From Coccinella septempunctata (taxonomy: Eukaryota > Arthropoda > Insecta > Coleoptera > Coccinellidae), in assembly GCF_907165205.1 (NCBI RefSeq), contig NC_058190.1, positions 8,130,001 to 8,194,000 of the forward strand: a stretch of DNA of 64,000 nucleotides, in the 5' to 3' direction. The position numbers and the translations under genes were made by a program. Positions 45,081-55,753 of the stretch are shown here, one piece after another; the first letter of the stretch is position 1; each line of letters opens with the position of its first letter. The notes beneath the pieces were generated by a model, which was not told where the DNA came from, did no database searches, and saw nothing but the letters and a program-made list of their open reading frames with translations.

Positions 45081-47089
45081 TATACTTTTATCAACAGATG
45101 GATTCAAAATTCATCATACCTTGAACTCTATATGAATTATAGCGTACCAACAAAGTTCCCGATTGCAACAGAAAAATCTTCTGTTTTCTCGATTAAAAGC
45201 CCTTCAGTTTTGTGATTTGATGAAAATATGACATTTTCCTGAAAATTTCAGGAAGATATATCTTCCTTAGCAAATAACCTTCAGCTTACTTACCTATCTT
45301 CTTATTTCTTTCTTTCAACAATTGCATAGGTGAAATTACACTCTGATTCGAATTAAATTGAAGAAATGAGAGAATGAATGATAAAATCTCACACACCTCT
45401 ATAAAAGCGATTGCTCCTCCCCCATTATTTCGTTTCAAAGCATTGATATTTGAATTGAAAACGATTAATTGTACTGTATTATAGCTCCGTAATAATTAAG
45501 CTCACAATATTTAATTAAACGGGAGAAAACACATAATTAGTCACATACTCCATCGTTCTATTTTTGGTATCGCCACGGTGATTCAATAAAGACGGCGGTA
45601 GCTTTTGTGCTTATCTATATCAGCTCATAAACGGAAAATACATTGATTTTCGTTCAGATTGCTGACTGAATTAACATATCTCTAATTTTTTCCTCTCAAG
45701 GTTTTCACTATTCGGATATCGACAAGTTTGGAATTAATTCAACAGAGTACCTGCAGTTGTCAATTTTTGTTCGATACGGCGAACAAACAGTCTTGATTAT
45801 ACAACAAAAATTTTTTGTTCGGGATAATTTTCAATAAGATTATATCGCCTTGAAGAAGTAAAACTATTCTGTTCTTTTATTGTATTATACAGAATTGTAC
45901 GTAAGTCTGGAATAAAATTAATATTTCTTCGACCAATAATCCAAATGAAAAAAGGCCGAAATCTGTCAATTTATCTTTAATCACCCTTATTTTCTGGCAA
46001 TAAAATTGAGTGTGTTTCTTCAACCCCTTAGTTTAGTAGCTACTCCACCCAACTTGTTAGAAAAATGGAAACTCGCAACAATATTTGTTTCTTTTTTAAT
46101 TGATTGATTGTTTTCAAAAGACTTTTGTACCACAAAAAAAAACAAAGATCGAAACTCAGTTAACGTGTTTCAGAGTCTTAATTTCAACTGATTGGTTGAG
46201 AAATTATAATTTAATTTGTTTGTTTGTGTTTTATTTCGAGTTATTGGTTATTCCAGACTTCTGTCCAACTCTGAATATTACATAATGCTGAATGGGTGAA
46301 AAAATGAACTAAATTAATATCTTCTCCTTTAACTATTCTGTAAAAAAATGCTTGAACAGGTTAATTTTTATTTTAAATTACGCTACTTTTCAAGTTTAAT
46401 TGAGGCGTCTGTCGTGTACCCTCTACGAGAGATAGGGGAGGGTGTAGTTTTTTCATTTGCCAACTTCCTTGGAAATTCTCCTTATTTCCGACAGTCTGAC
46501 AGACAATCATTTCAAAGAGTTGAAAGTTTATAGATAACCAAGAAAATTAAAATAAGTCAGATATTTCAAAATTACAGGGAGATACTGCAATTTTATTTAT
46601 TATTCTAGATAACCTAACTTTTCATGTTACATTAATTAATTATCGTTGGTTCTTACGGGAAATGCACTTTTTCGTCCATGTTTCTGAAACTACTCACTTT
46701 ACAGAAAAAGTTTAAATAAATTTTTTGCTCATTTTAACCTAATCTACATGATGAACAAGAAAAAAATATAGGTTGCCATTTGAAATAATTAAGTTTCGAT
46801 TGAACTTCTAATTGAATTTTCAACTTCAATTTTTGAAGACCCTGTATATCAGATTGCTAAAAAGAGAGATATAACGTATGATCCAATTTATTGACGAGTG
46901 CTGGGCAAAATTTCTTTTTGATACATTCATTAGAAAACTAGTATCAGCTATTTCATATAGTGAGCACCTACAGCTGTCATAATTTTAGGAAAAAATCGAA
47001 TATCTCAGAATCGGTGCTATATATGACCATGGTTGTAATACCAAAGTTACCTTGAAATTTGACTAGGAATTAAAAAATGCAATAATATA
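45081..47089. other. Non-coding DNA with a homeodomain-type word cluster
   Basis: Between about 45440 and 45540 the words GATTAATTG, GTAATAATTAAG, TTTAATTAAAC and CATAATTAGTC follow closely and precede a GC-richer GACGGCGGTAG. This could be a regulatory module, on composition alone. GACCCTGTATATC at 46840 is a possible element end. Frames at 46100-46285 and 46348-46533 show no motif. Confidence 0.3.
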
Positions 47090-47247
47090 CAGAGTGTTCC
47101 ATTCAAAATAAGAAAGTTGATACAAACAGGGTGGGTTATAAAAATAAAAGTTGATACAAATACGGACAAGTTTTGTATTGACATTTTTCTTCTAGATCCT
47201 TTAGTTTTCATAATAAGGTTTAGGGACACTTTAACTCGGACACCCTG
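47090..47247. mobile_element. Family H short element, 158 bp
   Basis: TA-CAGAGTGTTCCATTCAAAAT at the left pairs imperfectly with ACTTTAACTCGGACACCCTG-TA at the right. The interior has a short direct echo (AAAGTTGATACAAA twice, 47112 and 47148). No coding capacity. Confidence 0.65.
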
Positions 47248-49168
47248 TACCTATAATTGAAGAGTTGGTCATGAAACCTCTAGGGGTGAAGAATATTTGA
47301 GTTCTTTTGAGTGAAAACCTGTTTTCTTCAAGAAGAGGTTTTTTTATTTACCATTTCTTTATTATATGTAGATATGAAATTTTTACTTTTTAACGTATTT
47401 TGAGAACAATGACATACATTTTCTATTATTTTCAGTTCAAAACCTTTTAGCAACGTCGAGCACAAAATAGTGCAGAGCCAACTACGTTTTTGAAATCATT
47501 TATGAAGACCCTGTTAGTAGTATGAATATTTTGACAACTTTAGGTATCAGGAAACTGAACTAAAAAAAATTTCGCATAAATGGGATAAATTCTCTCATAC
47601 AGAAAAAAATGGGATTGTGTTTTACATCTGATCGTTTGAGTTAGTTCAGGTTACATGCTCATTACTGCATAATTGGATAGAGACATATGAAAATTCTACT
47701 ACGAATACCAAGCAACACATATATTTGTGCTATCGTTAAAATTAGATTATTGTCAATTAAAAACGATGTAGGTCAACTTCCGGCCCTTTGTGCTGGATGG
47801 AAAAATTGGAGTGACTTAACTATTAAACATCGGCTGCTGGAACGCCTGAATTAAGTGTCCTTTATTTGAACTGTTCTCGGTGGTTTCGCTCACCACAATT
47901 ACACCTATATCGTCGGAGCCCATTAAAACTCGAGATAATCTTTCTGGAGATACATACACGTGTATGAAACTCGAAGAATGCGAGCAACTTTGCATTAGCC
48001 GCCTTAATTGCATTTCATATCGTAAATAATTGTAGCTTATTCGATTTAATAATAAACCCCATTTGATTCCATTCCTTTTTTATGGAGAAGGCTTAATAAA
48101 CTGGAAATACTGTCTCGGGAGGAATTCTTCGACAAGAAGCAGCTCCCATTTCAGTTTCGTTTTTTTTTTGGACGAATTATTTTCAAGTTTCATTCATTAT
48201 TTTTCCATGGAAGATGGACACATCAATATGTACCTGTACCAGTTATTGCTGTCTGAAGTAGATTTTTGATATTCAACCACCGCATATGCAAGTTTAAACT
48301 GAATAATTATGAGTTTCATTTATGAATTTTTCAAATGCACCGCGGAAACTATTCGAAATCATTGTTCAAATATAAGGTTTTATAATTTAAATCGCATCGT
48401 TTCTTGGTTATGATTTGGCAAAAGCGCCTACTAGAATGCTGTTGATTTGCAGCCATCAGAAGGCACATACTCACTGGTGAGCCTCAACAACAACCGGCCA
48501 TAAAAATCCATAAAATTTTACGACCTTCCTCGTTCGTCGCAGACTTCATAGACAGCCATCTTTGTCTATCTCATCTAGATAGTGTATTTGTTGTCCTTTA
48601 TTATCGACGCATATTTCAGTCGATGTTGCCAACTTGGGCAATAGAAACGAAATGCTTTAAATTTTAAATACCCATTTTTATTTTTAATTTTTTTTGGGAA
48701 ACGATTGAAATGTTTATTTCAAAATGTGACGTTTCAAAAATATTTAATACAAAATACATCATTTTCTTCGAAAGGAGTATTCCCTATTAAGTTCATGCTT
48801 TATCCGCTTGGGGCACTCTGAGCAACAGAATAGCCACAGAGGAAAATATAAAACATGTGAGGCTAAACAAATAATAATATGATTTAACTGAGTTGGGATA
48901 AAAAAAAAACTTGCTTTTCTTCAATTGAAATATGAATTACAAAATACCTACCTTTTAGCATGTTTTTGAATTACTGAATACAAAATATTTTCAAGTCATT
49001 TAAGCCCAGCCAACTAATCGAAAAAAAAGAATGATTTACCATTTAATTATGGTATTTACCTTTCAATAAATAAATACAAATACAAAAATTATTGTTGGTT
49101 TCCACAGAGAGAATTTATACCACGTTGAAAAAATGCTCAACTCATTCACTTTAATGTATATAAAGTCG
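47248..49168. other. AT-rich stretch without a recognised gene
   Basis: Frames at 47816-48013 and 48063-48269 lack domains. No terminal repeat pair or array is seen. Confidence 0.4.
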
Positions 49169-49176
49169 CATCAAGC

Positions 49177-49590
49177 CAGTAGCGTACCGTAGGGGGGGGC
49201 GGTGGGGCGGTCCGCCCCAGGCCCCGCACCAGCATAGGCCCCCAAATGATGGGCAAAAAAAAACCAAACATATTTAAAAAAAAATATAACTATGTAATTT
49301 CAGAGTAAAATATATTATGTAATTTTTAAATTAAAAATCATTATAAACATACCTATTTATGTCTGTTGTCTGCTACCTTCATTGTGCTTGATAGTAATTT
49401 ATATTTGTTATCGAAACTGTTTGAGTGACAGTGAAAAGACTTATTAGTGTTACTATGTGGGGTGTTCATCACGATGCATTAAAACTAACCTTCAAAAAAT
49501 TTTGAGGAAAAGTTTCATCTTTAAATATATTCTATAGGGCCCCCTCATCAAAAGCCGCCCCAGGCCCCGAACTATGTCGGTACGCCACTG
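49177..49590. mobile_element. Non-autonomous hAT-like element with perfect 8-bp target duplication
   Basis: The left end CAGTAGCGTACCG and right end CGGTACGCCACTG are inverted repeats, and CATCAAGC flanks both sides (49169-49176 and 49591-49598). Subterminal blocks GGCGGTCCGCCCCAGGCCCC on the left and AAGCCGCCCCAGGCCCCGA on the right are shared, here as direct-type GC blocks around an AT-rich core. The 8-bp duplication and CAGTGGCGTA-type tip are those of hAT elements. At 414 bp with no protein it depends on a transposase from elsewhere. Confidence 0.93.
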
Positions 49591-49598
49591 CATCAAGC

Positions 49599-50301
49599 AT
49601 CAACTCTCCATCAAAAACATTATGTTTCTTCGATTTTTGCTTATTGTTTCCCACCTTTGTAGACATTCCCCACAACATTGATAGTTGGATTTGAAGTATT
49701 CATATTACTGCTTGTATAGAATAAGTATATTGGATAGAATGAGCATTATTTTATTCTAATATTGTTATTCTGTTGAGTAAAGAGTTTTTAATGTTAGTAT
49801 TTTTTTTTAATTCTTGGATAACAGATGTTACAAAAATTTACTGAACCTATTTTACATTAGGAATCTTATTCGAGACACATCTGAGTGTTTATCGAAATTC
49901 GTATGTATAACAACCTATTAAGTGAATAACTTATTTAGGAGAAACAAAACTTTTCATTTTTAGGTTATATATCCATATCAAGAATTGCTCATAGGATCCA
50001 AACTTTTGTAACTTTACTTAGCGCCTCTCATTATCACAAGATGAATAAAGATATTTTCAATAAATATTTCTCATGGAAGCTCTTTTTAAAGCGTCAAAAT
50101 TTTCTTTGTTTCTCGATGTAAACAAACAACTCACTACTATCTAGTTGAAAAAATTGACTCCAGGTGGCGTATCGCTTGTTTGGAATTTCCAACAGCTAGA
50201 ATCCAATAGGAGTTCGATAAAGAACATACGTCCGTTTTATTCAGGTTGGTACAATGAAAATTCGAAAATATCTCAAAAACTGCCAATCGATTGACGATAT
50301 A
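49599..50301. other. Non-coding stretch
   Basis: Nothing recognised. Confidence 0.4.
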
Positions 50302-50999
50302 CAGGGTGACAATTTAAAAACTTGCCAGGTCAATTATGTCGCGACAAAGATATTTTCAAAGAAAAAGCCGGAACAGGTCAGATTTTAAAGGGAGGGAGAC
50401 ATATTTTGAGCAAAATTGTAAGCCGAAATCTCCTCAAACCTAGGTGTAGGGCCTATCACCCCAAAATTCTTCATAGGGAATAGAGTGTGAGCTAAACCTC
50501 AATTGGAAGACAATATGTTCCTCTACATAATACTATTGTCTTCCAATTGAGGTATAGCTCACACTCTATTCCCTATTAAGAATTTAGGGGGGTTGAGGAG
50601 ATTTTGGCTTAAAATTCTTCTAGAAACATGTCCCCCTCCGAATAAAAATTGACCTGTTTCGGCATTTTTTCCTTGTCTAGACATAATTGGCCTTACAAGT
50701 TTTCAAATTTCAGCCCCTGTAACTACTTCAAGGACTCGATGAAAATTTGCAAACCATGGTATTCATGTAGAGGGTCAAGTGATCTTTCCATTGAGGTATA
50801 GGTCACCCCCTATTCGCCTATTTCCTATTGAGAATTTAGGGATGATAGTTCCTACATCTAGGGTTAAGGAGAATTCGGCTTACAATTTCGCTCAAAATAT
50901 GTCTCCCTACGAATGGAGATTGACCTGTTTCGGCATTTTCTCTGAAATCATCCTTGTCGTTACATAATTGGACTGGCAAGTTTTCAAATTGTCACCCTG
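50302..50999. mobile_element. Family B three-arm foldback element, 698 bp
   Basis: CAGGGTGACAATTT begins it and AAATTGTCACCCTG ends it; TA flanks both. A complete foldback unit occupies 50302-50722: AAACTTGCCAGGTCAATTAT / ATAATTGGCCTTACAAGTTT, TTGGAAGACAAT / ATTGTCTTCCAA, GAATAGAGTGTGAGCTAAAC / ATAGCTCACACTCTATTC. It is followed by a third, extra arm (50723-50999) in the orientation of the right arm, holding CCCTATT, GAATTTAGGG, TTGACCTGTTTCGGCATTTT and the terminal repeat. The copy at 54398-55027 has the same three-arm order. No coding capacity. Confidence 0.85.
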
Positions 51000-51057
51000 T
51001 ATAACGTATGTACGTCAATAATTGGTTGAATTGTAATAAAATCCTGTCTCATACGAC

Positions 51058-51185
51058 TCGTTGCAGAGAAGTTCATTAAAAATTTAATGCCCCATTAAAA
51101 GGTCAACCGTCCATTATTCCCTTAAAAAATTACAGTTCTAGATATTGATTAGGCATTGAATCTTGGAGTTGATCCATAGCCAAAT
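51058..51185. repeat. Diverged copy of the AGTTGCAGGAAAG palindrome
   Basis: TTGCAGAGAAGTTCATTAAA, AATTTAATGCCCCATTAAAA and a TTGATTAGGCATTGAATCTT part follow the order of the better copy at 55146-55269. Here the right arm is decayed. It lies about 60 bp after a family B end, as the other copy lies about 55 bp after a family A end. Confidence 0.6.
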
Positions 51186-52150
51186 TCCGTAAGCTACGAA
51201 CTCTTTAGTAAGCTCCACTTGTATGGCCAGGTGATCTACCTTGTATGTAGTTGATTGACCTCCACAGACCGATTCGCCCTTAGATCTTTTTTATCGTGAA
51301 AATGAACTCAAATTCAGTTTACATCAAGGTATTGCTTTATGCTATGGAATGTTAAGATTATATTAGTAAGAATAACCAGTGCATAAGTTCCTAAATTGCT
51401 AGTTCAAAACCGAACAGGAGTAGATATAATTTTCTCGAAAAAAAAAAACTGGACGCTCATCCCTAATTCACCCATGGCATAATTCCCATTGTCGAAATAA
51501 TAACATCCACATTGATCGAGCTTTCTAAACAATTTTTCGCAATCAATTACATTCCGTTACAATCAATATGAACCAACTACTACTTCTTTTTGAATTATAA
51601 TTTATAGCCAATCTGTATCTGGATCTAATCTGAGATAGACCCATCAACCCAATTATTATTGCAACACTTTCTGTACTCAACCGAAAAAAAAAAACGAATC
51701 ACAGCTAGGCGAACACAGCCAGAAGGCATGAATGAACGTTACCAACCGACAAAACTTGCAATTAATGAAACGACAGAGTGAGAAGGAAATCATCGATATT
51801 CACTGGGTAGATGAAGAAATAGTAGTAGAGGGAGACGTTACCAATTGGGTCATCGAATACGATGAAGAGATATAACTTCTGTTTCCCACGATATATGAAT
51901 GAAACACAGGTAGAGGAGAGGTCAGTATACTTACTACGAATAGCTCTAGGGCCAAATGAATAAAAGCAGGAAATACAAGTGTGCGCTATAATTTATCCAT
52001 TCAGTTTATAGTATATGTTATCTCCATAAAATATGTGGAGGATGAGGACGATCTGCTCATATAATTTCTGCGGGCCGTTATTTCTATGATAATCAGAAAT
52101 TTCCATGCGCGTTTTTGAAATTTATACGATTTTGACGGATTATCGTTATA
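51186..52150. other. Non-coding stretch
   Basis: Nothing recognised. Confidence 0.4.
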
Positions 52151-52611
52151 CAGGGTGTTTCACGAATGGTTGTACAGGAGGCAGATGCAGGACATTTTAG
52201 GGAGGCTGAAACAATATATCCCAAATATATTCGTTTAAGGCGGGTGTGGCCAACTTGATGAGGCCCAAGATCTACTATTTACTGACAAAACCCTCCAGTT
52301 ATAAAATGGTAAATGATGGGATGGCAATAGAAGTATCTGAGTATCTGTCTATTCCTCGTATTACTTACAATTACTTCCACGATCGACTGGACTTGAAGCC
52401 ACGATCGACCGGTTGGGCACCCCTGTCTTAGGGGATACAGGATGTTTTATGTTATTTTATCGAAAATTTCCAATCGTCATAACTCTTGAACGACTTCATA
52501 TATTGTCATAAAAATTTCAAGAGATGAATTGAAGAAAATGACTGATATTCATTCATAATGACTTGTTCCGGACTAAAAAAATTATAGTTTTCTTCCACAT
52601 CTTGGACACCC
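52151..52611. mobile_element. TA-target element with a nested hAT-like MITE
   Basis: TA-CAGGGTGTTTCACG at the left and TTGGACACCCTATA at the right suggest the same terminal class as families A to H, though the inverted match is short. The insertion described next occupies its middle. No coding capacity. Confidence 0.5.
52239..52425. mobile_element. 187-bp hAT-like MITE
   Basis: The left end reads GGCGGGTGTGGCCAACTTGA and the right end CGGTTGGGCACCCCTG, inverted to each other with mismatches. GAGGCCCAAGATCTACT on the left and CGATCGACTGG on the right are typical of the widespread hAT-derived repeats that end CAGGGGTGCCCAAC. Outer 8-mers do not match clearly. Confidence 0.6.
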
Positions 52612-53066
52612 TATACACAAATTTTCAAGAAGCGAAATTTTCCTCAGAATTTATAGTGAATACCCTTTCGAACAAGCCTATTGGCAATACTGGCACACTT
52701 CGTAACAATATTGTATGTACTTCTTCATGTAAAAAAATCCCAAAATTTGTGTATTCGGTTGAAATTATGTGTTCTTGAGAAATTTAATACATTCAATATG
52801 GACTATCGCATTATTCGGAGATTCATAGGTCTGTGTTTGTTATAAATTAAAAATTTCTGATAATCTTGAATCTATGTAAAATTTAAATCGATTACTAACA
52901 TAACCCTAAGACGCATAGGGTGAGTGTTTGACTCGTACAAATATCACTATTCAACAAGGGTTCTCCCACGTAAGAGATTTATATTTTTTTTGTTAGGTAT
53001 CCCTCACCTTATTACAAAAATAATAGTACTTACGTTTGTTTAGCTTCCGCTATCAAAATAAAAGAC

Positions 53067-53744
53067 ATGCGTGAATTGTCCATGTTCGCACTTCTGTACT
53101 CTACGATACTTTATAAAATAAACAAACTATTGAAACAAGTTCAGTTTCTGACAGCATTGAATGACTTTGAAAAAGAAGCCTGGTTGTCCTTTGTAGAAGT
53201 GACCAAAAATTTTCTTGGCAATCACAAATCTCCGCAATATGTAAATATCGTCAAAACGATGTTACAGGCTCATCAAAAAATGGGATGCAACATGTCCTTA
53301 AAGCCCGTTTGCAACAGCCGAGAATTCTCTGGAGAATTCTCTACAAAATTCTCGCAAGAAAACGGCAGAGATTATTTTGTATGCAACTGAACAGAGAATT
53401 CTACCGAAAGTGCGTATGCAACGGTATATAATTCACGGCGCATGAATTTTCGAGCAAATTCTCTAGAGAATTCTCGGCTGTTGCAAACGGGCTTAAAAAT
53501 ACACTTTTTGCAATCACATACTAATGTCTTTCCACAAAATATGGGAGCCGTAAGTGAAGAGCATGGAGAGCGATTCCATCAAGACATCGCGTCATTCGAA
53601 AAACGCTACCAAGGCAAAGGGGAACCCTCTATGCTTGCTGATTATTATTGGTCCATCGTTAGAGAAATACTGGAGTTGTCCTACAGCAGAAAAGACAAAA
53701 GGTCTAAGCGATCGGAATCTTTTACACCATTGCAAATATTATAA
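53067..53744 (+). pseudogene. Arthropod transposon-associated protein ('CNMSLK-HFL-SH' family), split by a palindromic MITE
   Basis: Two open segments belong to one protein. The first has EKEAWLSFVEVTKNFLGNHK, SPQYVNIVKTMLQAHQKMG and CNMSLK. The second has HFLQSHTNVFPQNMGAVSEE, HGERFHQDIASFEKRYQGKG and SMLADYYWSIVREI, then a basic tail with KDKRSKRSESF. From memory this combination is found in uncharacterised proteins repeated many times in arthropod genomes and is probably encoded by a transposon; its biochemical role is unknown to me. The conserved H, C, H and E/D residues suggest a nuclease or metal site, as inference only. The palindromic element at 53303-53492 sits exactly between CNMSLK and the HFL motif. 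The N-terminal half normally present is missing. Confidence 0.65.
53303..53492. mobile_element. Complete 190-bp palindromic MITE with TTAA(A) duplication
   Basis: It starts GCCCGTTTGCAACAGCCGAG and ends CTCGGCTGTTGCAAACGGGC, perfect inverses, extending to AATTCTCT / AGAGAATT. TTAAA flanks both sides (53298-53302 and 53493-53497). TTAA within it is the target of piggyBac-type transposases. The second, truncated copy is at 5004-5150 in opposite orientation. It has no coding capacity. Confidence 0.93.
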
Positions 53745-54397
53745 TGCATTGTTTTTGTTAAAAATCATGAATATAATTATTAAAAAACAACAAGAGCTAA
53801 CTTCCACTTTTTATTTATCGTGCGTTTATACCTTGGCTACGAAGATTAAAAATATATATATTTTCCTTAGGTGGGAGAACAAAGCTATAATTTTGTCGAT
53901 CAGTGTATTTCAACAAATTCAACAGATTCTCGAGGTTAGAAGAAATACTTTTGTCCTTATAATTTTTTCCAAATCGGCTAGGTTTGTATGTTACAAGCTT
54001 TCGAAAAATCATAAAAAAATTTTTGTTCTATCTCACAAACGGTTTTATCGAATGAAATGAATTTCGGAACATAGTTTTTTATTTATTTGATGAATATTTT
54101 TCGAACACCAGTTATCGCCCACGTCTTTCAGTTTTCTTATTATGACCATTACATACCATAAAAATATCAAAAATTCAAAGAACCCAACTCTTGAAACTAA
54201 ATTGAACACTATCTAGTGAATATTTGAAGTTCTATTCTTCATATCTGAAATTTGAAAAATTGGGTAATTTGGCTGAATACAACTCTGTTTAAAAGATCCA
54301 CATATGTTTAGTGTCACAGATTTTGCTAGTCATTCTGAATGTAATTTTGTTTTTTCAGGGGTGACACAGTTTATTATGAAAACCTAAAATCACTATA

Positions 54398-55027
54398 CAG
54401 GGTGACAATTTGAAAACTTGCCAGGCCAATTATGTCTCGGCAATGATGTTTTCAGAGAAAATACCGGAACAGGTCAATTTTTATTCCTAGGGCTACATGT
54501 TTCCAGCAGAATTGTAAGCCAAAATCTCCTCAATCTTAGATGTAGGGGTTGTCACCCCTAAATTCTTAATAGGGAATATAGGGTGAGCTATACCTCAATT
54601 GAAAACAATAGTTTTATATAGAGGGACATATTGTCTTCCAATTGAGGTTTAGCTCACCCTCTATTCCCTATAAAGAATTTAGGTGTGAGGAGATTTCGGC
54701 TTTCAATTTTGTTCAAAATATGTCCCCCTCTCTTTAAAAATTGACCTGTCCCGGCTCTTTCTTTGAAAAATCCTTGTGGAGACATAATTGGCCTGGCAAG
54801 TTTTCAAATTGTCACCTCCTGTAATTACTTCAAAGAATCAATAAAAATTTGCAAACCATAGTATTTATGTACAGGGACAAGTGATCTGTCAAGTGAGGTA
54901 AATCTGACCCCCTATTCCCTATTAAGAATTTAGGGGTGATAGCCCTTACACCTAGGGTTGAGGAGATTTCGGCTTACAATTTTGCTAAAAATATGTCTCC
55001 CTCCGAATAAAAATTGACCTGTTCTGG
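54398..55027. mobile_element. Family B three-arm foldback, right tip lost
   Basis: CAGGGTGACAATTTGAAAAC starts it. The full foldback unit runs to about 54832 (CAAATTGTCACCTCCTGTA) and a third arm follows to TTGACCTGTTCTGG near 55027, with the same landmarks as 50723-50950. The terminal CACCCTG of the third arm is missing; family A sequence resumes instead. It is inserted in the family A copy that spans 52914-55089. Confidence 0.82.
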
Positions 55028-55145
55028 AAAAAAGTCTTTGTCCTCAAGGATACTGTTAAAATATTTGTACTAGTCAAAGACTCACCCTGTATATGTTTAC
55101 AAAAAAGTGTTGTGATAAATTCATTAACTCTGTTTTCTATCGTCT

Positions 55146-55269
55146 AGTTGCAGGAAAGTCCATTAAAATTTAATACTTCATTAAAATCTTAATCCTCCAT
55201 TTTCCCTTTCAAAAATGACAGTTTTAAATTTTGATAGGGCACCAAATCTTAATGGACTTTCCTGCAACT
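55146..55269. repeat. 124-bp palindrome
   Basis: AGTTGCAGGAAAGTCCATTA at the left and TAATGGACTTTCCTGCAACT at the right are exact inverses of 20 bp; AATTTAATAC and other inner words pair more loosely. It is a probable MITE. A diverged copy lies at 51058-51185. Confidence 0.85.
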
Positions 55270-55618
55270 GGGGCTATGTCATTTTAATATATCTCTATAT
55301 AAATTATAACTATATAAATGTTTGTAGAAATTGCTCTTGCGTTAGATAGAAATAATACACAATATTTTGGAAGCATCTTTTTGAAATGTTAATTTCATTA
55401 AATAAAGTTTTTCTTCATTTTTGTATTTTGAGGACAACGACACAAACTGTCAATGTTTGCAATGTATTATCGAAACCATTTTCGTAGGGAGTAATTTATG
55501 AACTATTTGAAATAAGAGGGTACATGACAAAATCTTCAATCATACATGAAAGGTTTTGTAATTTATATTGCCAATTGACCTGCATTATAACACAAAATAG
55601 CACATACCAAAGATAATA

Positions 55619-55753
55619 GGCTTGTTCGTAGAGTGGTTCACAACGGTTGTGAACTGTACAGAGCAAACGAAAATGGATTTTCGCTATCCTAAAACGGAAT
55701 TGCGCTTGCTCTGTATAGTTCTCAACCGTTGCAAACCACTCTACGAACAAACC
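55619..55753. mobile_element. 135-bp palindromic MITE
   Basis: GGCTTGTTCGTAGAGTGGTT and TACAGAGCAA on the left return as TTGCTCTGTATAG and AACCACTCTACGAACAAACC on the right, with AACGGTTG / CAACCGTT also paired. The left arm itself includes a small inner palindrome (CACAACGGTTGTG). A 95-codon minus frame across it is a shadow of the palindrome. Confidence 0.85.

Larger units (their letters stand above)
52960..53880 (+). mobile_element. Element bounded by GTTCTCCCAC repeats, carrying a protein relic
   Basis: GTTCTCCCACGTAAGAGATT at 52960 and the reverse complement of CTTAGGTGGGAGAAC at 53866-53880 form an inverted repeat of about 16 bp that extends weakly. The 0.92-kb interval holds the gene relic at 53067-53744. 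ATTCAACA occurs just outside on the left (52948-52955) and 30 bp beyond on the right (53908-53915), so the target site is not settled. Superfamily unknown to me. Confidence 0.6.
52914..55089 (+). mobile_element. Family A copy carrying nested insertions
   Basis: The left tip TAGGGTGAGTGTTTGACTCG (52915-52934) and the right tip CAAAGACTCACCCTG (55075-55089) belong to family A, as does the body at about 53905-54392 (CAAATCGGCTAGG, CATTACATACCATAAAAATA, AACCCAACTCTTGAAACTAA). Two insertions split it: an inverted-repeat-bounded element with a gene relic (52960-53880) near the left, and family B (54398-55027) near the right. The 35 bp between 55028 and the right end resume family A after a small deletion. 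Confidence 0.8.
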
